From: JAFALK01 sp042701975
GTDB taxonomy: Bacteria; Pseudomonadota; Gammaproteobacteria; Burkholderiales; Burkholderiaceae_C
Length of the DNA: 64,000 bases
NCBI GenBank assembly: GCA_042701975.1
Contig: CP170561.1
Span: 4,650,001 to 4,714,000 of the forward strand
Reading direction: 5' to 3'
Part shown: piece after piece, positions 43,353-55,396 of the stretch
Position numbering within the stretch: position 1 is the first letter of the stretch
How the letters are laid out: each line of letters opens with the position of its first letter
Translations under genes and position numbers: made by a program
The notes under the pieces: model-generated
Told to the model about the DNA's origin: nothing
The model's input: only the letters and a program-made list of their open reading frames with translations
Databases searched by the model: none

Positions 43353-45598
43353 ATGCGCCGGTCTACCCGCCCCCACCATGGCAATGCGCCGCAGAAGCGC
43401 CACAAGCTCGCGGCCCTGCTCGTTCCTTGCATGGGCGCACTGTTCGCGCCCTCGATCTGGGCCCAGGAAGCCACGCCCGCCGCTGCGGATGGCACCAGCG
43501 CCGACAGCAGCACGCCCACCACACAGAAGCTCGAGCGCGTGACTGTCTCGGCCACACGCCGCCGCGAGCCCGTGCGTGAGGTGCCGCTGCGCGTGGAGTC
43601 GCTCGATGCCGAGAGCCTGGAGCGCGCAGGCGCCACCTCGCTGAGCGACACCATCGGCGCCCTGCCCGGTGTCGACGTGAAGGCCGACTCTGGGCCCGGC
43701 CGCAGCGCCGTGACCATGCGCGGTGTCAGCCTCGGCGAACAGACGATCGCGACGGTGGGCGTCTATGTGGACGACGTGCCCTTCGGCTCCAGCAGCGCCT
43801 TCGTGGCCGGCGGCTCGATGGCGCTGGACATGGGCTTGCTCGACCTGCATCACGTGGAACTGCTGCGCGGCCCGCAGGGCACGCTCTACGGCGCAGGCGC
43901 CATGGGCGGCCTGCTCAAGTACGTGACCAACGAGCCCGACAGCTCGCAGTTCTCCGGCAAGGTCGGCGTGGGCGTGCGCAGCACGCAGGACGGCGGCATG
44001 GGCCACACCGAGAACCTGGTACTGAACATGCCACTGAGCAAGGACGTGGCCGCCCTGCGCGTCGCCGCTTTCAACGATCACGACGGCGGCTACGTCAAGG
44101 CCATCGGCACCGCGGCCGGCGATCACATCAACGACGGCAACACCCGCGGCGTGCGGGCCTCCGCCCTGATCGAGCCGATGACGAAGATGAAGATCCGCCT
44201 GTCCTCGGCGCAGCAGGAGATCCAGCGCAACGGCCTGAACGCGATCGACTACGACGTGAGCACCGGCAAGCCCATGAACGGCGACCTGGTGCGTGCACTC
44301 AGCGTGCGCGAGCCCTACAAAATCAAGACCCGCCTGAGTTCGGCCGATGTGGAGTACGACTTCGGCTTTGCCCGCCTCAACGCCGTCGTGGCCACGCAAG
44401 GGCTGGATGGCAACACCAGCCAGGACGCCACGCCCTTCCTGGGCGGCAGCCCGGCCTTTGACTACGCCGTGCTGGACAACGCCATCAAGCTGCGCAAGCA
44501 GACGCAGGAGCTGCGCCTGACCTCGCAGCGCGGCACGGTCGAGTGGCTGCTGGGCTACTACCGCGACCGCGAGATCGGCCGTGTCGATCAGCGCCTGTGG
44601 GCCAAACTGGCTGGTGCGGGCATATGGATCTACAGGGCAACGGCCAGCCGTCCCAGTACCGCGAGCAGGCGGTCTATGGTGACGTGACCTGGAACATCGG
44701 CTCGCTGTGGTCGCTGACCGTCGGCGCCCGCGTGGCCCACAACAAGCAGGTCTACGGCGTCGAGAACTCGCCGCCGCTGGACTTCACCGGCACCAGCGCC
44801 GAGTCTTCCAAGACCTATCTGGGCACGCTGCGCTACGCGCTGGACAAGGACAGCAACCTCTACTTCCGCGCCGCCAGCGGCTACCGCCCGGGCGGCCCGG
44901 ACGGCATTGCCCTGGATGCGACGACGCTTCAGCCGATTCCCGGCACGCCCACGATGTTCGGCCACGACACGCTGTGGAGCTACGAGCTGGGCTACAAGGC
45001 CGACCTGCTCGACAAGCGCCTGAACGTGGAGGCTGCGCTCTACCAGATCAACTGGAGCGATCTGCAGCAGCCCAAGGCCATGGGCATCAGCACCATCATC
45101 GTCAATGCCGGTGCGGCGCGCGTGCGCGGCTTCGAGCTGGCCACACGCTACACGGTGGACGACAGCTGGAGCTGGAACGCAAGCCTCGCCTACACCGACC
45201 CCAAGCTGAGCGAGGACACGCCCGACCTCGGCCCGTCCGGCACGCGCCTGGCCAACACGCCGAAGCTGGCCTACACCCTGGGCGTGCGCTACGCCTTCAG
45301 CCTGGCTGGCCACGCCTCGTACGCCAACCTGAACCTGCGCCACGTCGGCCAGCGCAACGCCGGCTACGACGACCCGAACAGCTCCATCCCGCAGTTCAGC
45401 CAGCCGGCCTACACGCTGGTGGACGCGCAGTGGGGGCTGGACCTCGGCAGCTGGCAGCTCTCCGCCTTCGTGCGCAACCTGACCAACAAGCGCGCCATCC
45501 TGGCAGCCAACACCGCGCTGACAGCCTTCGGCTTCCCGCTCGCTGCGACCGTGGCCACGCCGCGCACGATCGGCGCCAACCTGAGCTTTAATTTCTGA
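43353..45598 (+). pseudogene. TonB-dependent receptor with frameshift
   Basis: The first frame (43353 to about 44630) encodes a signal peptide (to FAPSIWAQ), a plug domain (LSDTIGALPGVDVKADSGPGRSAVTMRGVSL, VELLRGPQGTLYGAGAMGGLLKYVTNEP) and the first barrel strands. Near 44615-44640 the homology moves into another frame: LWAKLAGAG continues as MDLQGNGQPSQYREQAVYGDV, and the barrel runs to a proper C-terminus ending LSFNF at 45598. The shift is a net loss of one base (or a gain of two). In frame the first part ends after about 445 residues at 44687. No slippery homopolymer is seen at the join. It could be a real mutation or a sequencing error. GGAG precedes the ATG by 8 nt. Confidence 0.85.
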
Positions 45599-45612
45599 AC
45601 CCCGGAGCCCTC

Positions 45613-47535
45613 ATGAAGATGAAGACCATGTTGTTCAAGCCGCTGTGCGCCCTCGCCTTGTGCGCCGTGGCCGCGCTGCAAGGTGCGAGCGCTGCTGAAC
45701 CGGCCAAGCCCGCGAAGGAGCTGAATGCGACCGATGCCGAAGCCTGGCTCGACGGCCTGATGCCCTCGGCGCTGCGCATGGCCGGCACGCCGGGCGCCGT
45801 GGTCGTGATCGTCAAGGACGGCCAGCCCCTCCTGCAGAAGGGCTACGGCTTTTCCGATTGGGAGAAGAGCGCGCCCGTCGACCCCGAGCGCACGCTGTTT
45901 CGCCCGGGCTCGGTCTCCAAGCTGTTCACCTGGACGGCGGTGATGCAGCTCGTCGAGCAGGGCAAGCTCAACCTCGACGCCGACCTGAACCAATACCTCG
46001 ACTTCAAGATCCCCGCCTACAAGACCGGCAAGGCGCTGACGCTGCGCCACGTGATGACGCACACGACGGGCTTCGAGGAAGTGGCGCGCGACCTGCTGAC
46101 CTACGACACCGCCGCCCCGGACCTCGGCGGCGTGCTCAAGCGCTACATCCCGCCCTATCTGTACGAGCCGGGCAGCATGCCGGGCTACTCCAACTACGCC
46201 ACTTCGCTGGCCGGCTACATCGTGCAGCGCGTCAGCGGCCAGCCGTTTGACGACTACATCGAGCAGCACGTCTTCGCGCCGCTGGGCATGAAAAACTCCA
46301 GCTTCCGCCAGCCGCTGCCCAAGGGGCTCGCCGAGCAGATGTCTCGCGGCTACAAGAGCTCGGAGGACAAGCCGCTGGGCTTCGAGGTCATCTCCATGCC
46401 GCCGGCCGGCAGCCTGTCCTCCACGGGCGCGGACATGGGTCGCTTCATGCTGGGCTATTTGGCCAAGGGCAAACTGGGCGACCAGCAGTTTCTCAAGGCC
46501 GAGACCGTGCAGCAGATGCACACCACGCTGACCAAGCCGCTGCCGGATCTGCTGGGCATCGGCCTGGGCTTCTACCAGCAAGACATCAACGGCCACCGCG
46601 TCGTCGGCCACGGCGGCGACACCGTGCTGTTCCACACCGACCTGCTGCTGTTCCCGGACGACAACCTGGGCATCTACGTCTCGGTCAACTCGCCGGGCGA
46701 AGGCTCGGGCCACGGCCAGGGCAAGTGGCTGCGTGATCGCGTGTTCGAGTCGTTTGCGGAACGCTATCTGCCGGACCAGCGCGCAGCCGGCAAGTCTGAA
46801 GTCGACGAAGCCACGGCCAAACAGCACGCCGCGATGATGGCCGGCGCCTACCGCACCACGCGCCGTGAAGACTCGACCTTCCTCTCGCTGCTGGCCCTCT
46901 TGAGCCCGCTGCGTGTGCAGGCCATGGAAGACGGTCGCGTCTCCATCGACCTGGCGGGTTCGCGCAGCGTGTTCCGCGAGGTCAAGCCCTTCTTCTGGCA
47001 AGAGGAGCATGGCCATCGCCGCCTGCAGGCCAAGGTCGAGAACGGCCGCGTCGTGCACTTCGGCCTGGAGCCCTATGTCTTCGCCTTCATCTTCGAGCCC
47101 GTGCCGGCGATGGCCAGCACGCCGGCGCTGATCGCGCTGTGCGGTGCGCTGGTGGTGGTGGTGCTGACGGTGCTGCTGTGGCCCGTCGCCGCCGTGCTGC
47201 GCCGTCGCCATGGTGTGGAAGCCAAACCCGCACGTCCCGTCACCCTGATCCGCGTGGCCGGCGTGCTAGCTCTGGTGGCCATCGCGATGTGGGGCGTGGT
47301 CGTGGCCGGTCTCGATGACCTGAAGGACACCGGCACCTCGCTGCCGCTGGCGCAGCTCTTGACAGCCGTGGCCTTCATCGGCGGTCTGCTTGCGGCGCTG
47401 TGGAACGCGAAGGCCGTGCTGCCCAAGGCCAATACGGCTTCCCGTTCGCTCGCCATCGTGTGGCTGCTGGCCTTTGCCGTGCTCGTCGTGCTGGGCTTTG
47501 CGCACCACATGATTTCGATGAACCAGTGGTACTGA
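45613..47535 (+). CDS. Serine hydrolase, beta-lactamase/S12 family, membrane-anchored
   Basis: A 640-residue protein. The signal peptide (to about residue 28, ASAAEP) leads to a class C beta-lactamase/D-Ala peptidase-like domain with Ser100-x-x-Lys103 (FRPGSVSKLFT), Tyr192-Ser-Asn (GYSNYAT) and His333-Gly-Gly (VGHGGDT). A linker precedes a C-terminal region of about 150 residues with four membrane helices. S12 members hydrolyse beta-lactams, D-amino peptides or esters; MlrB of the microcystin pathway is in the same superfamily. It starts 14 bp after the receptor gene and ends 7 bp before the M81 peptidase gene, so all three form one operon. Confidence 0.9.
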   Translation: MKMKTMLFKPLCALALCAVAALQGASAAEPAKPAKELNATDAEAWLDGLMPSALRMAGTPGAVVVIVKDGQPLLQKGYGFSDWEKSAPVDPERTLFRPGSVSKLFTWTAVMQLVEQGKLNLDADLNQYLDFKIPAYKTGKALTLRHVMTHTTGFEEVARDLLTYDTAAPDLGGVLKRYIPPYLYEPGSMPGYSNYATSLAGYIVQRVSGQPFDDYIEQHVFAPLGMKNSSFRQPLPKGLAEQMSRGYKSSEDKPLGFEVISMPPAGSLSSTGADMGRFMLGYLAKGKLGDQQFLKAETVQQMHTTLTKPLPDLLGIGLGFYQQDINGHRVVGHGGDTVLFHTDLLLFPDDNLGIYVSVNSPGEGSGHGQGKWLRDRVFESFAERYLPDQRAAGKSEVDEATAKQHAAMMAGAYRTTRREDSTFLSLLALLSPLRVQAMEDGRVSIDLAGSRSVFREVKPFFWQEEHGHRRLQAKVENGRVVHFGLEPYVFAFIFEPVPAMASTPALIALCGALVVVVLTVLLWPVAAVLRRRHGVEAKPARPVTLIRVAGVLALVAIAMWGVVVAGLDDLKDTGTSLPLAQLLTAVAFIGGLLAALWNAKAVLPKANTASRSLAIVWLLAFAVLVVLGFAHHMISMNQWY

Positions 47536-47542
47536 CACTCTG

Positions 47543-49012
47543 ATGCGCATCTTCGTCGCCGGCCTCGTCCACGAGACCAACAGCTTCTCGCCGCTGCCCA
47601 CCAATGTGCAGAGTTACGCCGATTCGCTGCTGATCCGCCGCGGCGAGCCGGCAGCGATGGAGCGCATCGCCGCACAGGCCGAGCTGGGCGGCGTCGTGGC
47701 GGAGGCGCGGGCGCACGGCGACACGCTGCTGCCCGGCCTCTTCGCGCAGACCCAGCCCTCCGGCCCGCTCTCGCGCGCCGACTACGAGCTGCTGCGCGAG
47801 GAGCTGCTGGCCGATCTGCAGGCTTCGCTGCCGGTGGACTCCGTCGTGCTCGTGCTGCACGGTGCCATGCTCGCCGAGGGCTATCCGGATTGCGAAGGCG
47901 ACCTGCTCGGCCGCGTGCGCATGCTGGTCGGCCCCGATGTGCCCGTGGGCGCCCTGCTCGACCTGCACGGCAACCTCAGCCCCGCGATGATCAATTCTGG
48001 CGCACTGCTGGTTGCGGTGAAGGAGTATCCGCACATCGACTACGCCGCCCGCGGCCGCGAGCTGATGGGCTTTCTGCGCCGCATGACGGCCGGCGAGCTG
48101 CGCGTGCGCGGGCAATGGCAGCGCGTGCCCATGCTCGGCATCTTCGGCACGACCGAAGGGCCAATGAGCGAGTTCGTGCGCCGGCTCGAAGCGCTCGAAT
48201 CGCGACCGGGCCTGCTCTCGATCTCGGCGATGCACGGCTTTCCGTGGTCGGACACGCCGCACACCAGCGCAGCGCTGCTCGTCTATTCAGAAGACAAGCC
48301 CGAAGCCATCGCCACTGCGCAATCGACCATGGCCGAGCTGGCCGACGACTTCTACGCGCTGCGTGAACGCGCAGCCGCCAAGCGCCTGCCCTTGAACGCA
48401 GCGCTCGACCAGGCCCAGGCGGCGATGCAGCTCTATCAAGGCCCCGTCGTGCTCGCCGACACCGCCGACAACCCCGGCGGCGGCGCGGCCTGCGACAGCA
48501 CCTTTGTTCTGAAGGAGCTGCTGGCGCGCGGCATCACCGGCGCGGCACTGGGCATGATCTGGGATCCGCAGGCCGTGGCCATCGCCACCGCAGCCGGCGT
48601 GGGCGCCAGGCTGCCGCTGCGCATGGGCGGCAAGGTTGGGCCGCTGTCAGGCGATCCGGTGGATCTCGATGTGGAAGTGCTGGCCTGCCGCAGCGACGCG
48701 CAGCAGCGCGGCCTCACGCCGGGCGGCTTTGACGCGCTGGGAGCCTCGGTGGCCGTGAGGGCGCGCGGCATCACGATCGTGCTCAACAGCATTCGCCAGC
48801 AGGTGTTCTCGCCGGACTGCTTCACCGAGCTGGGCGTGACGCTCGAAGACCAGCGGCTGATCGTCGTGAAGTCCACGCAGCATTTCCGCGCCGGCTTCGA
48901 CTCGCTGGCGGCGGCGACGATCTACGCCGACTCACCGGGTTCGCTGCAGGTGGACCTGAGCGCGATGCCGTACAAGCATCTGCCACGGCCGGTGTGGCCG
49001 CTGGACCGCTAG
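47543..49012 (+). CDS. M81-family metallopeptidase (MlrC-like)
   Basis: A 489-residue cytoplasmic enzyme. The start RIFVAGLVHETNSFSPLPT is diagnostic for family M81. Candidate zinc ligands Asp140 and His142 (LLDLHGNLS) and His164 (KEYPHIDYAARG) match the ligands described for MlrC (Asp, His, His). The C-terminal MlrC domain (DNPGGGAACDSTFVLKELL, VKSTQHFRAGFDSLAA) is complete. MlrC hydrolyses the linear tetrapeptide from microcystin; other M81 members are widespread and mostly uncharacterised. The gene follows the S12 hydrolase. The Bug binding-protein gene converges 10 bp downstream. Confidence 0.92.
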   Translation: MRIFVAGLVHETNSFSPLPTNVQSYADSLLIRRGEPAAMERIAAQAELGGVVAEARAHGDTLLPGLFAQTQPSGPLSRADYELLREELLADLQASLPVDSVVLVLHGAMLAEGYPDCEGDLLGRVRMLVGPDVPVGALLDLHGNLSPAMINSGALLVAVKEYPHIDYAARGRELMGFLRRMTAGELRVRGQWQRVPMLGIFGTTEGPMSEFVRRLEALESRPGLLSISAMHGFPWSDTPHTSAALLVYSEDKPEAIATAQSTMAELADDFYALRERAAAKRLPLNAALDQAQAAMQLYQGPVVLADTADNPGGGAACDSTFVLKELLARGITGAALGMIWDPQAVAIATAAGVGARLPLRMGGKVGPLSGDPVDLDVEVLACRSDAQQRGLTPGGFDALGASVAVRARGITIVLNSIRQQVFSPDCFTELGVTLEDQRLIVVKSTQHFRAGFDSLAAATIYADSPGSLQVDLSAMPYKHLPRPVWPLDR

Positions 49013-49022
49013 CGTCTCCCGT

Positions 49023-49985
49023 TCAGTCCTCGCGCATCTGCGCGGCCTTCGCGATCGGCCCGAGCCGCGCTTTCTCACCGGCGATGAACTTGCGGAAATC
49101 CTCCCGCGAGCCACCTTGCGGATCGATGGCCATCGGGATCAGTCGCGCGCGCAGCTCGGTCGACTTGAGCGCGGCGTTCACCGCAGCGTTGAGCTTGTCG
49201 AGGATGGCTTCCGGCGTGCCCTTGGGCGCGAACAGGCCCGTCCAGTGCCCGATGAAGATGTCCTTGAAGCCCTGCTCCTCGGCGGTGGGCAAATCGGGCA
49301 GCGCAGCGATGCGCCGGTTCCACGTCGAGGCGATGGCTTTGAGCCGGCCCGCCTTGATCTGCGGAAGCACGACGGGGCTACCTTCCGAAGTGGCATCCAC
49401 CTGCCGCCCGATCACGGCGGCTACGCCTTCGGAGCCGCTCTTGTACGGAATCACCTGCATGCGCGCACCGGCCTTGAGCTTGAGCATCTCGGCCACGAAG
49501 TGCGGCGTGCTGCCCGTGCCGGCGGTCGAGAAGTTCAGGCCCTCGCCCTTCTTCGAGGCGGCGATCAGGCCCTTGAGGTCCTTGATCGGCGAATCGCCCG
49601 GCACGACGATCACCGAAGGGCTCACCGCCATCATCACCACCGGCACCAGATCGTCCTCCTTGAAGGACATGTGCGAGCGGATCATGAAGTTGGTGACCAC
49701 GCCGGCCGCGGGTGCGAGGAAGGTGTAGCCGTCGGGCGCCGCCTTGGCCACGTACTCGGCACCCAGCGCCGAGCCCGCGCCGGGCTTGTTCTCGATGATG
49801 ATGGTCTGGCCGAGCTGCTTGGAGGTGGCTTCTGCCACCGCGCGCACGACGATGTCGTTGGAGCCGCCGGGGCCGAAGGGCACGATGAAGCGGATGGGCT
49901 TGGCGGGCCAGGCGTCGTCGGCTTGCGCGGCCGTAACGCCCATAGCAAGCGGAGCAAGGATGAGGGCGCGACGAAGAATCTTCAT
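49023..49985 (-). CDS. Tripartite tricarboxylate transporter binding protein (Bug/TctC)
   Basis: A 320-residue exported protein with a signal peptide ending at about AAQADDA. The Bug signature is seen: WPAKPIRFIVPFGPGGSNDIVVRAVAEATSKQLGQTIIIENKPGAGS, then FSTAGTGSTPHFVAEML and LPTAEEQGFKDIFIG. Bug proteins bind carboxylates or amino-acid-like ligands and are greatly expanded in Burkholderiales, often as orphans, as here. The neighbouring peptidase genes suggest a product of peptide breakdown as ligand, but this is speculative. It lies 16 bp downstream of a VOC gene on the same strand. Confidence 0.92.
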   Translation of the reverse strand: MKILRRALILAPLAMGVTAAQADDAWPAKPIRFIVPFGPGGSNDIVVRAVAEATSKQLGQTIIIENKPGAGSALGAEYVAKAAPDGYTFLAPAAGVVTNFMIRSHMSFKEDDLVPVVMMAVSPSVIVVPGDSPIKDLKGLIAASKKGEGLNFSTAGTGSTPHFVAEMLKLKAGARMQVIPYKSGSEGVAAVIGRQVDATSEGSPVVLPQIKAGRLKAIASTWNRRIAALPDLPTAEEQGFKDIFIGHWTGLFAPKGTPEAILDKLNAAVNAALKSTELRARLIPMAIDPQGGSREDFRKFIAGEKARLGPIAKAAQMRED

Positions 49986-50001
49986 GAGGAGTTCCGTCCC
50001 T

Positions 50002-50388
50002 TCACTGCCCGGCCGGTGGTTCCCACAACTCGACGCGGTTGCCTTCCGGGTCGGTGACCCAACCGAACTTGCCGTACTCCGACTCGTCGATCTTGTCGTC
50101 CACCTTGCAGCCTTCGGCGCGCAGTGCGGCAACCAGGGCCTTCAGATCATGCACGCGGAAATTCACCATGAAGGACGCGCCACCCGCACCGAAGTAGGTC
50201 GTGCTTTCCTTGAACGGCGTCCAGAGCGTGGTGCCCGTGCCGGAAGGGTTGTCCGGCGAAGCCCAGGCGAACGACGCGCCGCCCCAGGCCTCCACCGGCA
50301 CACCGAGGTGCTCGCGATACCACTCGCCCAGGGCTTGCGGGTCCTTGGACTTGAAGAAGATGCCACCGATGCCGACCACACGCTTCAT
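50002..50388 (-). CDS. VOC/glyoxalase-like protein
   Basis: A 128-residue vicinal-oxygen-chelate protein. MKRVVGIGGIFFKSKDPQALGEWYREHLGV begins the fold, and FGWVTDPEGNRVELWEPP carries the C-terminal metal-ligand-type Glu. The fold serves glyoxalases, dioxygenases and resistance proteins; the activity here is unknown. It is upstream of, and probably co-transcribed with, the Bug protein gene. Confidence 0.88.
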   Translation of the reverse strand: MKRVVGIGGIFFKSKDPQALGEWYREHLGVPVEAWGGASFAWASPDNPSGTGTTLWTPFKESTTYFGAGGASFMVNFRVHDLKALVAALRAEGCKVDDKIDESEYGKFGWVTDPEGNRVELWEPPAGQ

Positions 50389-50452
50389 TTGCCGCTCCTG
50401 AGTGCAGGTGAAGCCCGGACTCTACCGCCGCGGCGCGGCATCGGCTGTGACT

Positions 50453-52801
<2,349 letters not shown>

Positions 52802-52870
52802 ATACGAAAAGAGCGGAGCAGTTTGCCACAGCGCCTTCCTGCCTCCTTCTTGACTCTTGTAAGCAGCTGC

Positions 52871-53254
52871 TCAGTCCAGGAAGGTCCAGGTGTCGGCGCC
52901 ATCGAAGCGCCGGACGAGCACGGACTCCAGCAGCTTCGGATCGAAGTTGCGCAGGTTCACGCCGTGCCGTGCCCCTGGCTTTGAGTCGATGGGCTCCCAG
53001 TGCGTGAGGATGCCGCAGCTCTTGCAACGCACGTTCCTCAGCGTCCGATCGCCCCAGACGTATTCCTCTGTGTTTTCCGGGTGGCCTTCGATCACCACCG
53101 TTCCGAACTCGTAGTAGCCGACGATGGCTCCCGTGCGGCGGCACAGGGAACAGTTGCAGCTGGTGGCCTTCTCAGGTGCGAAAGGAAGCGTGAGACGGAC
53201 GGCGCCGCAATGGCAGGAGCCTTGCAGCGATGGCTTGGACTGTTGTTCATTCAT
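52871..53254 (-). CDS. GFA-family (glutathione-dependent formaldehyde-activating-like) protein
   Basis: A 127-residue zinc protein. The Cys set CHCGAVRL, CNCSLCRRTG and CKSCGIL fits the Mss4-like GFA fold. True GFA enzymes condense glutathione and formaldehyde, but most members of the family are not tested. The ATG at 53254 (MNEQQSKPSLQGSCHCG) was chosen over an upstream in-frame start at 53290. It is on the same strand as tex, 69 bp upstream of it, with no obvious functional link. Confidence 0.9.
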   Translation of the reverse strand: MNEQQSKPSLQGSCHCGAVRLTLPFAPEKATSCNCSLCRRTGAIVGYYEFGTVVIEGHPENTEEYVWGDRTLRNVRCKSCGILTHWEPIDSKPGARHGVNLRNFDPKLLESVLVRRFDGADTWTFLD

Positions 53255-53380
53255 GGAGTGACCGATCCGTAGGTGCTTTGCAAACCTCATGGTAGTGCGC
53301 TTGCAGGCTGCGGAAACTCACCAGATAGCGAACCCTATGGCTCAGTATTCAGTCACCCCTCTCGATGCCTGCTTCGCGTG

Positions 53381-53950
53381 CTAATGCGCGATGCTGGGCT
53401 GCAAGCGCCAGGTCTGCCGCAGCTTGGTCTCGACCCAGCGCTGCGCCAGCGGGAAAGGCCCGAAGCCCGACTCCGTGTTGATGTGGCCGACCGGGCCCAG
53501 ATTGCTGAAGCTCGCTCCCCAGCGCGCAGCCCATCGTTGTGCGCTGGACGCACTCATCCACGGATCGGTCTGGCTCGCGAGCATCGTGGCGGGAATCGGC
53601 AAGCGATGGTGCGGCAGCGTTTCGGCCAGCCCGAAGCGGTCCGGCTCGGCGGGCGCCACCAGCAGCGCCTCGCGGATCGGTGAATCGGGATGCGAGGCCA
53701 AATGATGCGCAAGTGCCAGCACGCCGAAGCTGTGCGCCACGGCGATCCACTCGCCCTCACCTCCCGCATGCTCCAGCGTGCTCTGGATGCGCTCGGCCCA
53801 GCGCTGCAGATGCGCGCGCTCGAAATCTCTCTGCACCACGCGCAAGGAGCCCGGGTAGCGCGCCTGCAGCCAGGTCTGCCAATGTGCGGGGCCGCTGTCG
53901 TGCAGGCCGGGAATGATCAGGAGTCGTGGAGCGTGGTCAGCTGCGGTCAT
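53381..53950 (-). CDS. RBBP9/YdeN-type alpha/beta hydrolase
   Basis: A 189-residue hydrolase of the RBBP9/YdeN family. LLIIPGLHDSGPAHWQTWLQ marks the start, Ser74 lies in the nucleophile elbow AHSFG, Asp129 in SQTDPW and His156 in PVGHINTESGFG; together they give the triad. These are small serine hydrolases of unknown natural substrate. The ATG at 53950 gives the usual short N-terminus. The gene is divergent from the organosulfur operon with a 180-bp gap in which no clear promoter or sigma-54 site was found. Confidence 0.88.
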   Translation of the reverse strand: MTAADHAPRLLIIPGLHDSGPAHWQTWLQARYPGSLRVVQRDFERAHLQRWAERIQSTLEHAGGEGEWIAVAHSFGVLALAHHLASHPDSPIREALLVAPAEPDRFGLAETLPHHRLPIPATMLASQTDPWMSASSAQRWAARWGASFSNLGPVGHINTESGFGPFPLAQRWVETKLRQTWRLQPSIAH

Positions 53951-54130
53951 GGCGAACTCTTGTGGAGCGAGATGCGCGGCGAAGACTAAGGCGCGGCGCG
54001 GCGCGTTCCAACGAAGACCTTCGCACTTGCTCATGCGCTTGTCGCACGAGGCCCCGAACAAACAGAAGCCTCATAAGCACAGGCGCATTTGTCGCTTCAC
54101 CGATGCACGCCGCGCGGCAAGACTGCCGCC

Positions 54131-55378
54131 ATGTCTGAAATCCAATTGCAGAGCCGCACGGCACTCGATGTGCTGGCCGTCCACCCCTTGCAGCCGCAGG
54201 CGCAGGGCCTTGCCCATGCCTTGAATGAGGTGCTGAGCACACTGGCCGAGCGGCTGGCCTTCACCGCCGTCGAACGCGACCGGCGCGGCGGCCACGCGGC
54301 TGAGCAGCGCGAGCTGATCCGCGCCAGCGGCCTGCTGGCCCTGACGATCCCCGTCGAGCTCGGTGGCCTCGGCGGCGGCGTGCACGAGCTCTACCGCGCC
54401 GTGCGCCAGCTCGCCCGTGCTGACAGCGCGCTGGCCCACGTCTTTGCATTCCATCACCTGCAGCTGTTCGGCGTGCAGCTCTATGGCGGCCCGGCCGCTC
54501 AGCAGCATGGCACCCGCCATCTGCGCGACACGGCCGAGCAGCGCCTGTTCTGGGGCAATGCGCTGAACCCGGTCGATACCCGCCTGGCCGCGCGCCGCGT
54601 AGACGGTGGTTGGCGCCTGCAGGGCGTGAAGGGCTTCTGCTCCGGAGCGCTGGGCTCGGACCGGCTGACCGTCTCGGCCATCGCCGAGGACGGCGGCCTG
54701 CTGATCGGCATCGTGCCCACACGGCGCGAAGGCGTCGGCGTTGAGCAGGACTGGGACGCCTTCGGTCAGCGCCAGACCGACAGCGGCGGCGTCCGCTTCA
54801 ACGAGGTGTGGATTGCCGACGAGGAACTGCTGCAGCAACCCGGTCTCGGCGGCACGCCGCGCACCACGCTGCGCTCCCAGATCGCGCAGCTGATCATGTC
54901 CAACCTCTACCTTGGCATTGCCGAAGGTGCGTTCGAGGAGGCACGCCGCTACACGACCGAGCACAGCCGGGCCTGGTTCGCCTCCGGCGTGGACCGCGCC
55001 ACCGAAGATCCCTACATCCAGCACCGCTACGGCGAGCTGTGGCTGCATGTGCGCGCTGCGCAGGCCGTGACTGACGCCGCCGCCGACCAGCTCGCCGCCG
55101 CGCTCGATCGCGGCGACGCGCTGACGGCGCAGGAGCGCGGCGAGGTGGCCATCGCCGGCGCCGAGGCCAAGGTGCTGGCCCATCGCGCGAGCATCGAGGT
55201 CAGCAGCCAGCTGTTTGAGCTGACCGGCGCACGCAGCGCCTCAGCCCGCTTCGGGCTCGACCGCTTCTGGCGCAACGCGCGCGTGCACACGCTGCACGAC
55301 CCGGTCGACTACAAGCTGCGTGACCTCGGTCGCTACCGCCTCGAAGGGACGATTCCCGACGCCACCTCCTACTCCTGA
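54131..55378 (+). CDS. Acyl-CoA dehydrogenase-fold flavin monooxygenase (SfnB/DszC-like)
   Basis: A 415-residue protein of the acyl-CoA dehydrogenase fold. GLLALTIPVELGGLGGG and the C-terminal ELTGARSASARFGLDRFWRNARVHTLHDPVDYKLRDLGRY are typical of the SfnB/DszC sulfur-acquisition branch; the catalytic Glu of dehydrogenases is not obvious. Members oxidise sulfones or thiophenes with reduced flavin. It is the first gene of the sulfur operon and is followed 18 bp downstream by an FMN monooxygenase. The substrate is inferred from context only. Confidence 0.85.
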   Translation: MSEIQLQSRTALDVLAVHPLQPQAQGLAHALNEVLSTLAERLAFTAVERDRRGGHAAEQRELIRASGLLALTIPVELGGLGGGVHELYRAVRQLARADSALAHVFAFHHLQLFGVQLYGGPAAQQHGTRHLRDTAEQRLFWGNALNPVDTRLAARRVDGGWRLQGVKGFCSGALGSDRLTVSAIAEDGGLLIGIVPTRREGVGVEQDWDAFGQRQTDSGGVRFNEVWIADEELLQQPGLGGTPRTTLRSQIAQLIMSNLYLGIAEGAFEEARRYTTEHSRAWFASGVDRATEDPYIQHRYGELWLHVRAAQAVTDAAADQLAAALDRGDALTAQERGEVAIAGAEAKVLAHRASIEVSSQLFELTGARSASARFGLDRFWRNARVHTLHDPVDYKLRDLGRYRLEGTIPDATSYS

Positions 55379-55396
55379 TCTGCGAAAGGCCGAGCC

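Noticed and set aside
44600..44690. Programmed ribosomal frameshifting in the TonB receptor
   Set aside because: No slippery heptamer or downstream structure is seen at the join, and TonB receptors are not known to use it.
45409..47211. 600-codon minus-strand frame opposite the receptor and serine hydrolase
   Set aside because: Antisense shadow; the plus-strand S12 gene has signal peptide and all catalytic motifs.
53951..54130. Sigma-54 promoter for the organosulfur operon
   Set aside because: No GG-N10-GC pair with acceptable flanks was found in the gap.
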